Of a stretch of DNA of 64,000 bases, positions 1 through 11,057 are shown one piece after another; the first letter of the stretch is position 1; every line of letters begins with the position of its first letter. The notes under the pieces were generated by a model. It saw only the letters and a list, made by a program, of their open reading frames with translations, ran no database searches and had not been told where the DNA came from. The position numbers were made by a program, and so were the translations under genes. This stretch comes from Mikania micrantha (lineage: Eukaryota; Streptophyta; Magnoliopsida; Asterales; Asteraceae): contig CM018680.1 in assembly GCA_009363875.1 (NCBI GenBank), positions 60,376,700 through 60,440,699 on the forward strand, read 5' to 3'.

Positions 1-824
1 CCAATTTCCATACAAACTTTGTTGGGAATTCAACATAGGTTAGCTCACGTGTATCATCATATTTTTTGTTGCACTCCATCCATGATAAAAACATTGAAGA
101 AGCAACACATGGCTTGTTAAGAACATTTTCTATATCATCGTTTTCACCATAAACAATTTGTTGTTGTCCTGGAAGATGAAACGGAAGACGTGTAACAGAT
201 GGTTGTCTGAAATGAACATCAAATGAGAATATCCTCCAAGATGCTTCACATGCATATATACATATCTACAATCATAAAATTCATTTATTTCATCTCTTGC
301 AATCTCTTCATCTTGATTGTCAGATTGTACAACAGTAACGGTTGCTCTATCTGGACCTTTATTAATATATTTGAAAAGATATTTACTGGATCCAATCTGA
401 TTACACCATTCAACGTTGATGTGTGCTTGGTATTTTTTCAACAAATGTTTGTTATATGCAACAACATTTCGATCGTCTAAATTTACTCCTGACTTTTCAA
501 CAAAGAATCCATTATCTCTTCTTCTATATAACGGGAAACCGTTAGAGTCAAGACATGTGTCAGCAGTAAATTTTTTAAGGAAATTTTTCGAGCATTTTTT
601 GTCGATCATGCACGGACAATTCGGATTGGCAACGCCACAAGGACCATGCTTCATAAACTCAGACACAAGAGAGTATAATTCAGGTTCTTCTTTTTGATCT
701 GAAATCTCAGCAGAAATAAATTGATCAATGTGGTCAACTGTAGGAAGTTTATGATCAACATACATAAATAAGCATAAATGTGAATGAAGCAAACCTCTCT
801 TCTGGAACTTAACTGTATAAACAA
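1..824 (-). pseudogene. Helitron Rep (HUH endonuclease) fragment, frameshifted
   Basis: Minus-strand reading from 824 downward gives a Helitron Rep domain. The FQKRGL block is followed by the H-x-H metal motif (LHSHLCLF, near 790), then a short Cys-rich stretch (GPCG..NPNCPCM). The Tyr motif follows: KYLFKYINKGPDRA near 350-390, with two tyrosines three residues apart. Rep nicks and joins DNA in rolling-circle transposition. The open frame runs 792-130, but the family sequence switches frame near 250-258, where a TATATA run is two bases longer than expected. In the other frame, family-like sequence (RQPSVTRLPFHLPGQQ) continues to base 1 and beyond the window. Exon-like sequence stops at a splice-acceptor-like CAG at 825-827, and upstream is AT-rich. 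The helicase domain is not in view. It is a dead fragment of an autonomous Helitron and a possible relative of the short Helitrons near 41-45 kb and 54 kb. Confidence 0.85.
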
Positions 825-2540
825 CTGCACAATATAAAAAAATGGTAAAATAAGTATTTTAATAATTTATTAAAGATTAATTTAGTTTAAAAAAATGGTA
901 AAATAAGTAGTTTAGAATGTCAATTTAGTTATGCTTACGTTTTTTAGTCAATAATTAAATTGACATATTAATTTTGAAACTGTTTAATCAATGTCAGTAT
1001 ATTATTGTAATGACAATGTTTGATTTATAGTTAATTTTGAAAAAATTAAAACGGATGTATATAAATGTAGAATGAAAACGTTTTTATAATTAATTATTAA
1101 TTAATGTTAATATACATTACAACTAATAATGTTAATAATTGTAAGTGTTTTTATTATTATTTAAAAATTGTTGTGAGGATGCTCTAGAATAGTGACAAGT
1201 GTCCCCCAAGTATTTTGATTTATTAAGTATAATAGATAATAGATTGGATCCAGTTAAGTTTTGAATTTATATAATAATAATAATAAACATCCAATAATCG
1301 TATATTCAAACTTTTGTGAAACATTACGTTTTAAAAGGATCATAAACTAAAAATAATTTTGAGAAGTAATACCTTTATAATTTGTATATGTGAGTTTAAA
1401 ATAAAAATATATTTAAACATACATGAAAGTATGCATATTGTAATGGTTTATTTGAGATTTGCAGTATCATTGTATTTTAAAAGTTATACAATTTTTTATA
1501 AAAAAATGTATATTTAATGTTAAAATAATAGTGGTTTTGAATCGTTGTATTTTATGCAACAAAACTTGTACCTTAGATTTATATAATTTTATATTTACAA
1601 TACTTGTCAATAATGGTTCTCGTATGTTATTATTATTTTTAGAAAACATGGCTAATGTATTATATTATCTAAGACCACAAATTTTGTAGGTGTACACTTA
1701 TGTTAAAGCTAAGTTTTTTTTTTTAAAAAAAAATAAAGAAATTAAGTTAGCTTAACATAACTCGTTTATTTTCAATGACGTATGATAGTTAGGGCTGGGT
1801 GGGCCGCCATCTCTTGTTTTTTTCGCTCTACAGTATAGTTTTATGAGTTTTTCTTCAGAAAATTTAATATGTGTTGAGTCTGTCCCCTAGATTTATGAGC
1901 TCAGCCCCCAATATTTCGTACCCAACTCTATCACTGTTTACTATGTTAAGCTAAGTTAAACTCGTTAAAACTTAATTTTTGTTTGTTACTAAATAAAAAT
2001 GTATAAATGTCTAGCTTGTTTACGAACTACGTCTACTAGTCTATCCGAACTTAATCAATGAAGTTGAAGCTTGGAATCCTTTATTAATAATCAAAGCTTT
2101 AATGTGTCCCAATAGTATCAAGGTGTCAAGGTGTGTTAAGATGTCTTATATAAAATAGGTTTAGGGTTCTAGTCACATAGTGAATAAAGGTAGAAAATTT
2201 TGCTGCTAAAGAAAAATAATAATCAAAGCTTCAATGATAAAAACTTGAATTTCAAACTCAGAGTTTTTTTTGAACTCAGCTCGATTCAAGCTTTTAACGT
2301 GTCAATTTTATGTAACTCACAAGTTAACTTGATTCGTTTACAATTTACGTTCATAGCCAACCCAACCATGCACATTGCAGAAATTAATACATTTTTTTTT
2401 AAAAAAACACGACAAATTGTTTTTATTTAATTAATTTGAAATTAAACTATAACGTAAATTTAGGAAATCATTTTGGTGTTAAAGTTAACAAATTTATTTT
2501 ATTATGAATTTAAAAAAGCGGGTTGCATGACAGCGAAGAT
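825..2540. other. AT-rich intergenic, no gene seen
   Basis: Very AT-rich with homopolymers and short inverted stretches (for example near 1700-1760, where GTTAAGCTAA-like words face each other across a T/A run). Short ORFs on both strands show no family similarity I recognise. Confidence 0.6.
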
Positions 2541-2852
2541 CTAGGTGGGAAGCAAAACCTTGAAACGAAGGAAGGATCTGCTTTGCTTTGCTTTTAATTT
2601 AACAAGACAAAAAAACAAACAATCCAAGAAAGAAACAGAGGGAACATGTCGACGTTCATCGAGCCCTGTGCTTCATTTACATGTCCTACGCCGTACACTT
2701 TTTCTTTTCACATTCTTTTTACACCACTCACCCTTCTGCTTTTCACCATTTTCATATTTACCCCCTTCACTTATCTTTCAATCTCTTTTTCTTTGCCTTT
2801 CTTTATCACTAATTTCTTACAATCTAGTTTCTTACAATCCTACACCTGATAG
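2541..2852. other. Pyrimidine-rich stretch, probably non-coding
   Basis: CT-rich sequence gives two overlapping plus-strand ORFs (2545-2922 and 2646-2849) made mostly of S, L, F, P and T. The skewed composition and overlap in two frames argue against real coding. It could be the leader or 5' UTR of a lost gene. Confidence 0.45.
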
Positions 2853-2867
2853 GTCCTTTTTTAGATC

Positions 2868-3170
2868 AAAATGTCATTTTATTGTCTATGTTTTGTCAAC
2901 TTTTGTCATTTTAGTTCAATAGTTTAAATTTTGCAATTTTGGTCGTTATGGTTTAATTTTATTGTCATTATAGTCATTATGGTTTCTATTTTATTTCCAA
3001 TTTAGTCGAATTAAATTTAAACTTTTGGACTAAAATGACAAAAATTACCAAACCACATGACCGAAAATGACAATAAAATAAAACCATAATAACCAAAATG
3101 ACAAAAATTAAACTATTGGACTAAAATGACAAAAATTACCAAACAATGGGGACTAAAATGACATTTTACC
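2868..3170. repeat. Foldback (inverted-repeat) element
   Basis: The left half (AAATGTCATTTTATTG..., TTTTGTCATTTTAGT...) is the imperfect reverse complement of the right half (GGACTAAAATGACATTTTACC at 3150-3170 and inner copies). Each arm also repeats a unit built on ACTAAAATGACAAAA. The whole 300 bp can fold into one long hairpin. It is MITE-like; no clear target duplication was identified. Confidence 0.7.
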
Positions 3171-3189
3171 TTTTTTTTAACAGCATTAG

Positions 3190-3420
3190 TCTAGTATAAC
3201 TCTAAAGTATGTGTAGTAAGGGGTGACCAGACGTGAGAGGCCTACACCCATTACACATGACGCACGGCCGGGTGTGACGTGAGGATGATCACTGGTTACC
3301 AAGAGTAGCTCTTGGTTTGATAAGTTACAATTGTAGTTACTAAAGAGATTATAACCAAGTATAACTAATGCGACACGAAACTTGAGATTATAAGTTATAA
3401 CCAAGTATAACTAAAGTCAT
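3190..3420. repeat. Unclassified repeat with internal duplication
   Basis: A moderately GC-rich block with two near-identical phrases, GAGATTATAACCAAGTATAACTAA near 3348-3370 and again near 3385-3412. This suggests a local tandem duplication. The ORF across it (3186-3404, minus) has no recognisable domain. Confidence 0.4.
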
Positions 3421-4344
3421 GGGTTCAAAAAAAATTTTCTCATCGCTATGTTTCGGATTATATATCTGGGTCGGCGATTCGAGACAAGTCACACATTTAA
3501 AAACTTTACATATCTAATTTTACTTGCACGAAAAGACTAAATATGTTTGTAATAAACAAGACATAAAATGTTTAAGATGAAAGGATAAATATCGCAATTA
3601 GACAAGGTTGCAAAAGTTTCCGATTCATTTTTTCTTTTTTTCTTTTTTAGTTAGTATGTTACAAATGCACCATACAACTTAAACACTTGTATAAATTAAT
3701 CTTTCTAGTTCCAAAAATATAATTATTTGAATTTTTTTAAATATGTATTAACTCTAAACAGTTAAATTTATTGTTAAAAGACTATTTCAACTTTAGCATT
3801 TTAAAAAAATAAAACCAAGGGGAGCAAATGATTTTTAAAAAGAAAAACAAAGAATGCCGGACTTGATCAACACCTACAAATTTTCTAAATAAAATACTAT
3901 TAAATCAACTGTTTTGATAGAAAAACAGGAGAAGCAGGGCATCTTGGCTCCTTAAAAGCTTTGTCTTTGGTTAGACACCCGTGACCTAAAACGTTTGAAT
4001 GTGACCAAATGAATACTAATAGTTCATTTTGGAAAACTAAAGTTAAAGTTGATCATGTGGATGAAAATTTACTCCATGTATTAATTTTTATTTTAACATC
4101 AAAAATGTTATTCTTTTATTTTAAAACTATTTTAAATTAAATTACAAGTTATTAAGTATCTTAATGTTATGTAGCAAATTGTGCTAAAAAAAAGTATAAT
4201 ACTTGGCACTAGGTTGAATATTATGCATTTCAATTTCATTTAGAGAGCGTAGTTATTTGAAAGCAAAGTGTAGGGTTGGGTTTGGTAGAAGATATAAGTT
4301 TTATGAGTAGGTTATGGGCTGAGACTTTGTCTATAACAAGAAAA
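3421..4344. other. AT-rich intergenic, nothing recognised
   Basis: No ORF of note, no clear termini of a mobile element, and no RNA gene. Confidence 0.55.
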
Positions 4345-4654
4345 AGAGTAAACTTCTCTTTTCCTCCACGTGGTTTGACAATTTTAACCATTTTGCTTCA
4401 AAACTTTCAAAATGATCATTATGCTCCCTGTGGTTTGACAATTTAATCATTTTGCTTCCTGTGGTTTGACAATTATAACCCTTTTGCTCCCTGTGGTTTC
4501 GAAAAAAATGGAGTATAATGGAGATATATTGTAAAAGTTTGGAGCAAAATGATTAAACTGTCAAACCACATGGAGCATAATGATCATTTTGAAAGTTTTG
4601 GAGCAAAATGGTTAATATTATCAAACCACAGGCAGGAAAAGAGAAGTTTACTCC
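4345..4654. repeat. Foldback element with 140-150 bp arms
   Basis: The left arm begins GAGTAAACTTCTCTTTTCC. The right arm ends with the reverse complement, GGAAAAGAGAAGTTTACTCC. Inner repeats of a GTGGTTTGACAATTT...CATTTTGCT unit lie in opposite orientation in the two arms. The design resembles the element at 2868-3170 but the sequence differs. Confidence 0.75.
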
Positions 4655-4754
4655 AGAAAAAAAAAAAAAGTCTTTAAGAAAATATGAATAAAGTAAAAAA
4701 ATTTTAAAGCATAATTGGACAAGGCTAAACATAGAACGTTGAAAATCTAAATAT

Positions 4755-4850
4755 AATGAATACGTCTGGTGATCTTATTTTGACAGAGGTTTTGCCTCTT
4801 ACATAAGAGGTTATTAGTTCAAATCCAGACAAAAAGTGTATTTTTTTTTA
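4755..4850 (+). mobile_element. tRNA-derived SINE fragment
   Basis: Contains a tRNA-like segment (TTGACAGAGGTTTTGCCTCT) followed by a B-box-like GTTCAAATCC near 4820. The arrangement matches the SINE at 47985-48112 (GATAGAGGCATTGCCTCTTGG...GGGTTCAAATCC). It is a degenerate fragment. Confidence 0.5.
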
Positions 4851-5371
4851 ATAGCAAACGTCCGGTCATTCGAGATCACCCTAGCAAATAGATCATCCTT
4901 TCGCTCATACAACAGAGCGTGGTGACATGATCTATCCGCACAGGAGGAAGCCTACGACTAGAAAAACACACTGACTCAACTCAAAGCAATATTAAGATCT
5001 CTAATAAAAGTAGCCAATGAACTACCACTAGACTAGAGCCCTTTGGTAGACAACAAATGTATTAATTTGGAGGTAGTACAAGAATACACTAGATTTGTCG
5101 TTTCAAAAAAAATAATAATAATCATTATTTGTAGGATAGGAAAAGACTATGATATACGTTTTTTTTTTTGAACGGCGAATAGGGCAAGTAAGATGCTAAA
5201 GCCCTCAAACACCAAAACAGACACCCAGTACAGAAAAAAGAAAAAGAGAAACAACAAGAGAAAATTAAAATGAAAAATTACACTAATCCTCCCAAGTTAA
5301 GGATCTCCATTTTGCTCTATGTTTAGACTATGATATACCTATCTTAAGACCTTGCGGTGTGTCAAGGGAAC
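4851..5371. other. Degenerate repeat remnants with T-rich starts
   Basis: Two segments begin with runs of T (4838-4850 and 5160-5170) followed by moderately complex sequence. This is how reverse-oriented, A-tailed retroposons would look. No domain is recognisable. Confidence 0.35.
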
Positions 5372-5392
5372 GGGGGGGGGGGGGGGGGGGGG
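5372..5392 (+). repeat. G homopolymer, 21 bases
   Basis: An uninterrupted run of 21 G. Its length in the assembly should be treated as approximate. Confidence 0.9.
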
Positions 5393-5935
5393 CTGGGTTG
5401 GGCGTGGATGACCTGGGCGTTGCCACAGCCACGCTTCTCTCGCCCGTTTGAACATTCATTTTTTCGATCGTTTGAGTTGGTGATTTGGGTATGGCCAACC
5501 AAGGGGCATTTCCATCACAAATGTTTGAGTTGGTGATTTGGGTGTGGCCAACCAATGGGCATTTCCATTACAAATGGTTAAGTGAGTAGTTGTGGTGGAT
5601 GCCTACGTGACGCCTAGGTGGAGTGGTTCCAAGTTCCAACCATGGGGCATACCCCATGATCTAAGTATTAGGGGGAGTGAGTCGTCCCAGTTTTCCTCAC
5701 TTTTCCTCATTTTGCATGGTGTCGTCTCACTTTTTCTCACTTTTTCCCATTTTCAAATCTTATTTTTAATTAATTATTTTAACAATAAATAATAATAATA
5801 ATAAAATAAATAAGATTCATTAAATTAAAAATAAAAAGAGAGTACAACAAAAAAAACAGATAATACAACCTAAAAAATTAAATTAAAAAAATAAAACTGA
5901 AAAAAAAAATGCAAACATTCATCCAAAGTAAAGAA

Positions 5936-7509
5936 CTAGAAGGGGCAATGGCATCCCCAACGTGTAGCAATTTCTCGTTTACGATCGAGAATCAATTGTA
6001 GCATTGGTTCTTGATAAATTGTGTGGTCCTTCATCATGAACTCTAAATCCACAGCCTTTTGCTGTTCATCTAAGGATTGTTGTTGTCGTCGCATTAACTG
6101 GATGCGTGCGTCTTTCTCCTCTTTCAAAACACGCTATTTTTCTTCTCGAAGGCGAATTCTTTGTTGGGATTCCTCTTTGTTGAATGCGTTGAATTCCGCC
6201 ATTTGTTGAATGAAGTCCTCCTGCGACGAGGAGGATGCAGCCGATCTTTTTCCCTTTCTTGTTAGCCTATCCGGTTCATAATAAATGTGTGGGCCATCAC
6301 GATATGTTGACCTTCAACGTCTTTATCATCATCAAGGTTGATTTGGGCGTTTGCACTACCCATTGACTCATTTGGCTTAGGCCTTTTTGTTGTGGATTGC
6401 GATTGACAACCTACTGGTGGAATGTCGCACCATAAAGAGTTATAGCGAACCAGCTCCCACGCTTGCATGTGAGGGAATCCCTTTGACTTCACCACGCTTT
6501 TGTAGTCTTTCATCGCTTTTTTCAAAACATGCCCATCCCCTTCACCGCTTTTGCGATTCATTGAAGCTTGTTGGTAAAAACATTCCATTTCTTCATTGCG
6601 GAGTTCAAGTCGTTCCATTTGGAATAAATTTGATCAAAGGTCCTCGAGTTATCCTTCATAAGTTGGTGAAAATGGTCGATTACCTACATATAAACAATAT
6701 AAATTGAAACATCAACCGTGATTTTCAGAAAGAGTTATCCTTCATGAGTTGGTGAAAATGGTCGGTTAACTGAAACAATATGAAAAAATATCTTTCTATA
6801 AAAACCATCCCTTTTTAGCGCATTACCAACATCAGGATTTTCGGAAATAGTTAGCCAAGATTTAGCCAACGCAACCTCTTCTTCATCGGTCAAACGCTTG
6901 GCCGATGCTTTCTTTCCTATTGTTTTCTTTCCTGTTGGTCTAACCGGTTCTTCTTCTTCTTCTTCCGATTCGACTTGAACACTTTTATTATGATAGCTTG
7001 AATCCGAGTCATCTTGAGTATGGTCACGATAGTCTAAACATAATTATATAACAATAAACGTTAAAAATAAATGCAACAAATAAACGTATAAAAATAAACG
7101 TTAAAAATAAACGCAACAAATAAACGTATAAAAATAAACGCAACAAATTAACGTATAAAAATAAACGTTAAAAATAAACGCAACAAATAAACATATAAAA
7201 ATTACCATGAAATGGAGATTGTTGTTGAAAAGCTTGTTGATCGAATTGTTGATAACCTTGTTGATCTTGTTGATAAGACTGTTCCTACCGATTAAATTGT
7301 TGTTGAGTACCCGGTGAATATTGCAAATATTGAGACGGGTTCATTTGCTCGTAGTAGAAGTTGGGTTGATTCGGAGATGGCATTTGTGGACGATACCCGG
7401 GTGTGTTGAACGGGTTCATTTGAGGCGTTTGTATATTTTTTTGACGTGATTTTCTAATTTTTTGCTTGACGACCCACCAAGTGATGAACGCCCTTCCATT
7501 TTGCTTCAA
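5936..7509 (-). pseudogene. PIF/Harbinger Myb/SANT-like (NAM-associated) ORF, broken
   Basis: Reading minus strand, the first exon carries a Pro/Gln/Asn-rich start (MNPFNTPGYRPQMPSPNQPN near 7420) and then Q-rich sequence. An intron with GT-AG borders (about 7035-7205) follows. Next come an acidic/Lys linker (ESEEEEEEPVRP..KKTIGKK) and a trihelix/SANT-like part (LTDEEEVALAKSWLTISENPDVGN), then a NAM-associated C-terminal block (KKAMKDYKSVVKSKGFPHMQAWELVRYNSLW near 6440-6530). The tail is a charged helix (REEK.RVLKEEKDARIQLMRRQQQ). This is the DNA-binding companion ORF of PIF/Harbinger transposons, often misannotated in plants as glutathione S-transferase T3-like. It is dead: there are frame changes near 6570 and 6262, an in-frame TAG near 6133, and a duplicated segment around 6650-6760. 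No DDE transposase is nearby. Confidence 0.75.
7040..7200. repeat. Tandem repeat of about 40 bp inside the Harbinger-ORF intron
   Basis: Units made of ATAAACGTTAAAAATAAACG + CAACAAATAAACGTATAAAA recur about 3.5 times with small deletions. It fills the intron of the Myb-like pseudogene. Confidence 0.75.
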
Positions 7510-7619
7510 AATTTTTTAAATTTTGTGTATAAAATGTAGAAGATGAGAGAAAAGTATGAGATTTTTTGTTGTTTAAATAAGATTAGAGTTGGAAAATGTT
7601 TTTTTTTTAATCTCAACGG

Positions 7620-7785
7620 TCAAATTCTTCGAACAGCTATATGTGATTTGATTCCCACGTCCGGCCTCAATCGGCTTCCCCACACCGGTTTTCCCCGAGC
7701 CGAAACCGAGGGCGCGGTGTTCCCGGCCGGCCCCGGTTCGATGTTGAGTACCCCGTGCTTTTCCCGAAGGCGACTCTGAGTGCCC
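7620..7785. repeat. GC-rich island, probable transposon end
   Basis: Strongly GC-rich (CCGGCCTCAATCGGCTTCC..GGCCGGCCCCGG) in an AT-rich background, ending CTCTGAGTGCCCTTAA. It lies upstream of the Harbinger-type ORF and may be that element's terminal region. A matching inverted end was not proven. Confidence 0.4.
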
Positions 7786-8873
7786 TTAAAAAAAATAGAC
7801 ATAACAAATCTTGTCTAATTTACTGGTCACTTCTAATTTATCTTTAATTAATATCTTACTTTGTATGTTTATTGCTACCTTTATCTTGTGTGTTCGTGTT
7901 TTTTTAATGTCCCAAGAGTTGCATAGTTGATTAAACTACACCCCTATGTTTCAAAATAAGAATATACACCAAAATTATTTTTTTAAGGATATAATTTGCA
8001 TGTTATGTCTATGTGTTGAGATAGGTTATGCCTGCGCGTTGTAGCATGTCGTTTTTGTATAAATTTATGTCAAAAACTAAAATGAAAAATAAAAATGTTG
8101 CAGCAGTATTCAAGATTTTTAAAACATTACATATAGATATATTTTATTATGAGAAAACTTGATTTTAAAATGAATATTTTTAAACCCTATCTTGCACTTA
8201 ATTTGTAATGTTGAAAATAATTATGTGCTCCATGTCACAATTCATTTTTTTTAGTCACACCCCTTTTTTATTCAACTTTAATATATAACACGTAATTATT
8301 TTCAAGATTTCAAATGTAAAATCTAGATACAGTTTAAGAGTTTCTCTTTTAATATCGAGTTTTTCAAAGAATACAATTAATATACACACACAAAATCAAA
8401 TAAAACAAAATTTTCTACAAGAATACAAACAAGAAGCATACCAGTTAAAATCCTAATTCTATAAGAATATATAACATTTATTTTTTGTATCAGGTTTTTT
8501 AATGTATTTATGTTTTTTGTACTTGGTTTGTTTTTTATTTGTAATGTATTTTTGTTTTTTTCCTATATTTAGAAATTAAGAATAAAAAATAAATGTTTTT
8601 ATATTTTTATTTTCTTAAAGTAAAATTTAGTTTGTAGTTAATCTAATATATGTGTGTATCTTTCACTTTGTGCGATTATTTTACTAGCTTGACCTGCTTA
8701 CATCTGATGTTCATGTCGCAGTATGAAATAGCACGCTAATTTTGGTTAAGATGTTGAAAACTTGATCGTGCTTTGAAGATATGATCCTCACAAAATAGTA
8801 ATATAGTCGTTACTAGAGGTGTTCAAAAAAACAAGCTCTGGAATTGGAGTTGGTCTTACCCAGATCGACATGT
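7786..8873. other. AT-rich intergenic, nothing recognised
   Basis: No convincing ORF, RNA gene or element terminus was seen. Confidence 0.55.
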
Positions 8874-8881
8874 ACAGGTAG

Positions 8882-9698
8882 ACCCAGAAATTTTTTTCAT
8901 GGGGGCGAAACTTTTTTATGGTATTTGAAGATCGTTATGTAATAAATTTTTTTTCCTCTTTTGTTCAAATCAATTTATATTGAATCAGGTCGGGTCATGT
9001 TAAAAAACAATCAAACTAAATTCATATATACATATAAAGTTGATTTTATGTCTTGCAAAATAGGTTGGTTGTGTTGAGTTAGGTAACGGACCAAATAGGT
9101 ACAGGCCGTATGAGTGCATGTTAGGATGAGTTTTAAGCAAAATCAGTTTGGGTTTAAATAAATCATTTTAAAAATATCAATTTTGTTAAAGTTAAAATGA
9201 ATTGTAACTAAACAAATAGTTTAATTGAAAAAAATTTTAGTTATTTTCTTATCAAATATATTATTGATCATTCTTATCCGTTTGAATCTTTATATTTACA
9301 TAATTTTTACGTTATTCATCTTCACTCGTATTGTGCGAGTGTGTTACCCATTTCAACACATGCATTCTATGTTATAATGTTAATCATTTCAACACAAAAT
9401 TCAATAATTATCTACGCATTTATCTTAGTTACGAGTTAAAATTTTCTGGCTTAGTTGTTATCTAATGAATTTTATTCTTTAAAATTTATCCTGGAGATTT
9501 TTTTAAGTAACTTTTTCTCCAAAAAACTAGTATAATTATCACTTGAATTATCATCACAAGTCCAATTATGCAAATTTAAGGGGGACGATTGCAAAATATT
9601 AAGGGGGTTGGTCAGGATTTTAGCATATATATACTACTGGAAAAAAAAATTCAAGGAGGGCGGCTAACCCCCCACTTCATAGAGTGGGTACGCCACTG
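8882..9698. mobile_element. Non-autonomous hAT element with 8-bp duplication ACAGGTAG
   Basis: Flanked by ACAGGTAG at 8874-8881 and 9699-9706. The right end reads GTGGGTACGCCACTG, the complement of a CAGTGGCGTACCCAC terminus. The left end (ACCCAGAAATTTTTTTCATG) has lost its first bases. The same family, in opposite orientation, lies at 31335-32316. The interior carries another AT-rich repeat (about 9050-9420). No transposase. Confidence 0.75.
9050..9420 (+). repeat. Dispersed AT-rich repeat family (copy 1)
   Basis: Shares the phrase series CAGTTTGGGTTTAAATAA..., AATATATTATTGATCATTCTTA..., GTTACCCATTT with copies at 30185-30560, 30820-31195 (inverted) and 36625-36845. It is nested in the hAT element. 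Class unknown. Confidence 0.55.
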
Positions 9699-10101
9699 AC
9701 AGGTAGTTTCGTTTTTTAGAAAAATCCTAACTACAACCAGAATTACGTGTGTGTGAATTATGTATAATTATCACACTATATGTGTGAATTACGTATTTGA
9801 ATGTGTATTTTTTAGTTTTTATTATTTATCTTTTTTATGACTATAAGAACCTACTTACATGAGAAACCCCCATGATCATCCCAATACCTGAATAACCGAG
9901 GGAAACAGGAAAAAGAACGGCTGCAAGCAATCAGTGTAGTGGCCTCCAAGAAAAATTATAATAAGTGAAAATAAAATTGATACATCTAGATTAACTATAT
10001 TCCACTATAATCATGACATCACTTCCTTAGTGTAAACACTTGGGCAATATTGCAAATTACGGATCAAACATTAAGTTGATTGTAAATGTAGTCCTTTAAA
10101 G

Positions 10102-10352
10102 CAATGTCTTTAAAACCGGACCAAATGTTGAATCGGTATCTTTACTGGTAAGTGGTCGAAACGGTCAAACTGGATTTAATAATAGGATGACGTCATAAAT
10201 ATGATATATGTAGCTAAAACATCGGTTCAACCGGACGGTTTTCGGTCGGACCTACCGATTCGCCTAAAAATGGTTCTGAGCACATAATCAAACCGTCTGA
10301 GTGGCCAAAATGCGGTCCGACCACCTGGTCTGGTCCTGGTTTAAAAACACTG
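10102..10352. mobile_element. hAT-type MITE (CCGGACC termini)
   Basis: The left end CAATGTCTTTAAAACCGGACC pairs with the complement of the right end, CAGTGTTTTTAAACCAGGACC. It is flanked by CTTTAAAG (10094-10101) and CTTTTAAG (10353-10360), 7 of 8 identical. The interior is rich in CCGGT/ACCGG words. Non-coding. Confidence 0.7.
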
Positions 10353-10845
10353 CTTTTAAGACATTCATTACTTTATCATCTTTTTAAAAAAATATGACCA
10401 TTTTTGAAAAGTTGTATAAAATTAGTGAAATACTATTATATATAAATTTTTGTTTGCAAAAGCTATAAGTCTTGCAACAAGTTATGAATGGTCAGCAATA
10501 CTGTGACACCCGTAAATTTCATGTTAGTAATTCGATTAATTTAATAGTATATTAAGTTGTTTAATCATATGTGGCACTAGAATTGATTTAATTTAGTGTG
10601 ACACGGGCACGATAGTTCAAACACAAACGATTGCACCGTAATTCAAGGATTAACGGAAAAGCACGCACGAGTCTCGAACTCACGAACGTTGGTGAAATAT
10701 CGAACAGTTGATGCAAACAAACAATAACGATTAATATGAGAACACATAACAACCCAAATCAAGACAAAGGTCGAAAAACGAAAAACGATAACGAAAGACA
10801 GACGAAAAACGAATCAATTAATAAAAATAGGCCATTGGGCCAGCC

Positions 10846-11057
10846 CATCGCGGTGCGCAATGGGGTTCGGCGAAAACTTTCGCGGTACGCGAAGGCTGGG
10901 CAGCAATTTTGAAATCAGCCGAAACTCTTCGCGGTACGCCACAACCGATCATTTTCCACCTCGACGGTATGCGACGTGTCTCGGTGGAGAACCCAACTCT
11001 TTTGTCCTTGGTGGTACATCATGATCTCCGGGGAGCTCCCTTGGCGGTACGTGAAGG
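10846..11057 (+). promoter_or_regulatory. Degenerate palindrome array in the outer LTR
   Basis: Five words related to CGCGGTACGCG: near 10846 (CATCGCGGTGCGCAATG), 10879 (TTCGCGGTACGCGAA, perfect), 10928, 10961 and 11042. They lie upstream of a TATA-like TATAAAAG near 11085, as in the two other LTR types of this window. Confidence 0.65.

Noticed and set aside
2545..2922. ORF of 125 residues rich in S/F/L/P
   Set aside because: Composition follows the CT-rich DNA and an overlapping frame is equally open; no domain or exon structure.
5160..5330. Possible non-LTR retroposon (T-run start)
   Set aside because: No reverse transcriptase sequence or duplication could be found; kept only as a remnant note.
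9855..9950. Exon-like GC-balanced stretch (minus strand reads GIGMIMGVSHV)
   Set aside because: Too short to assign to any protein family, stops in other frames, and no second exon found.
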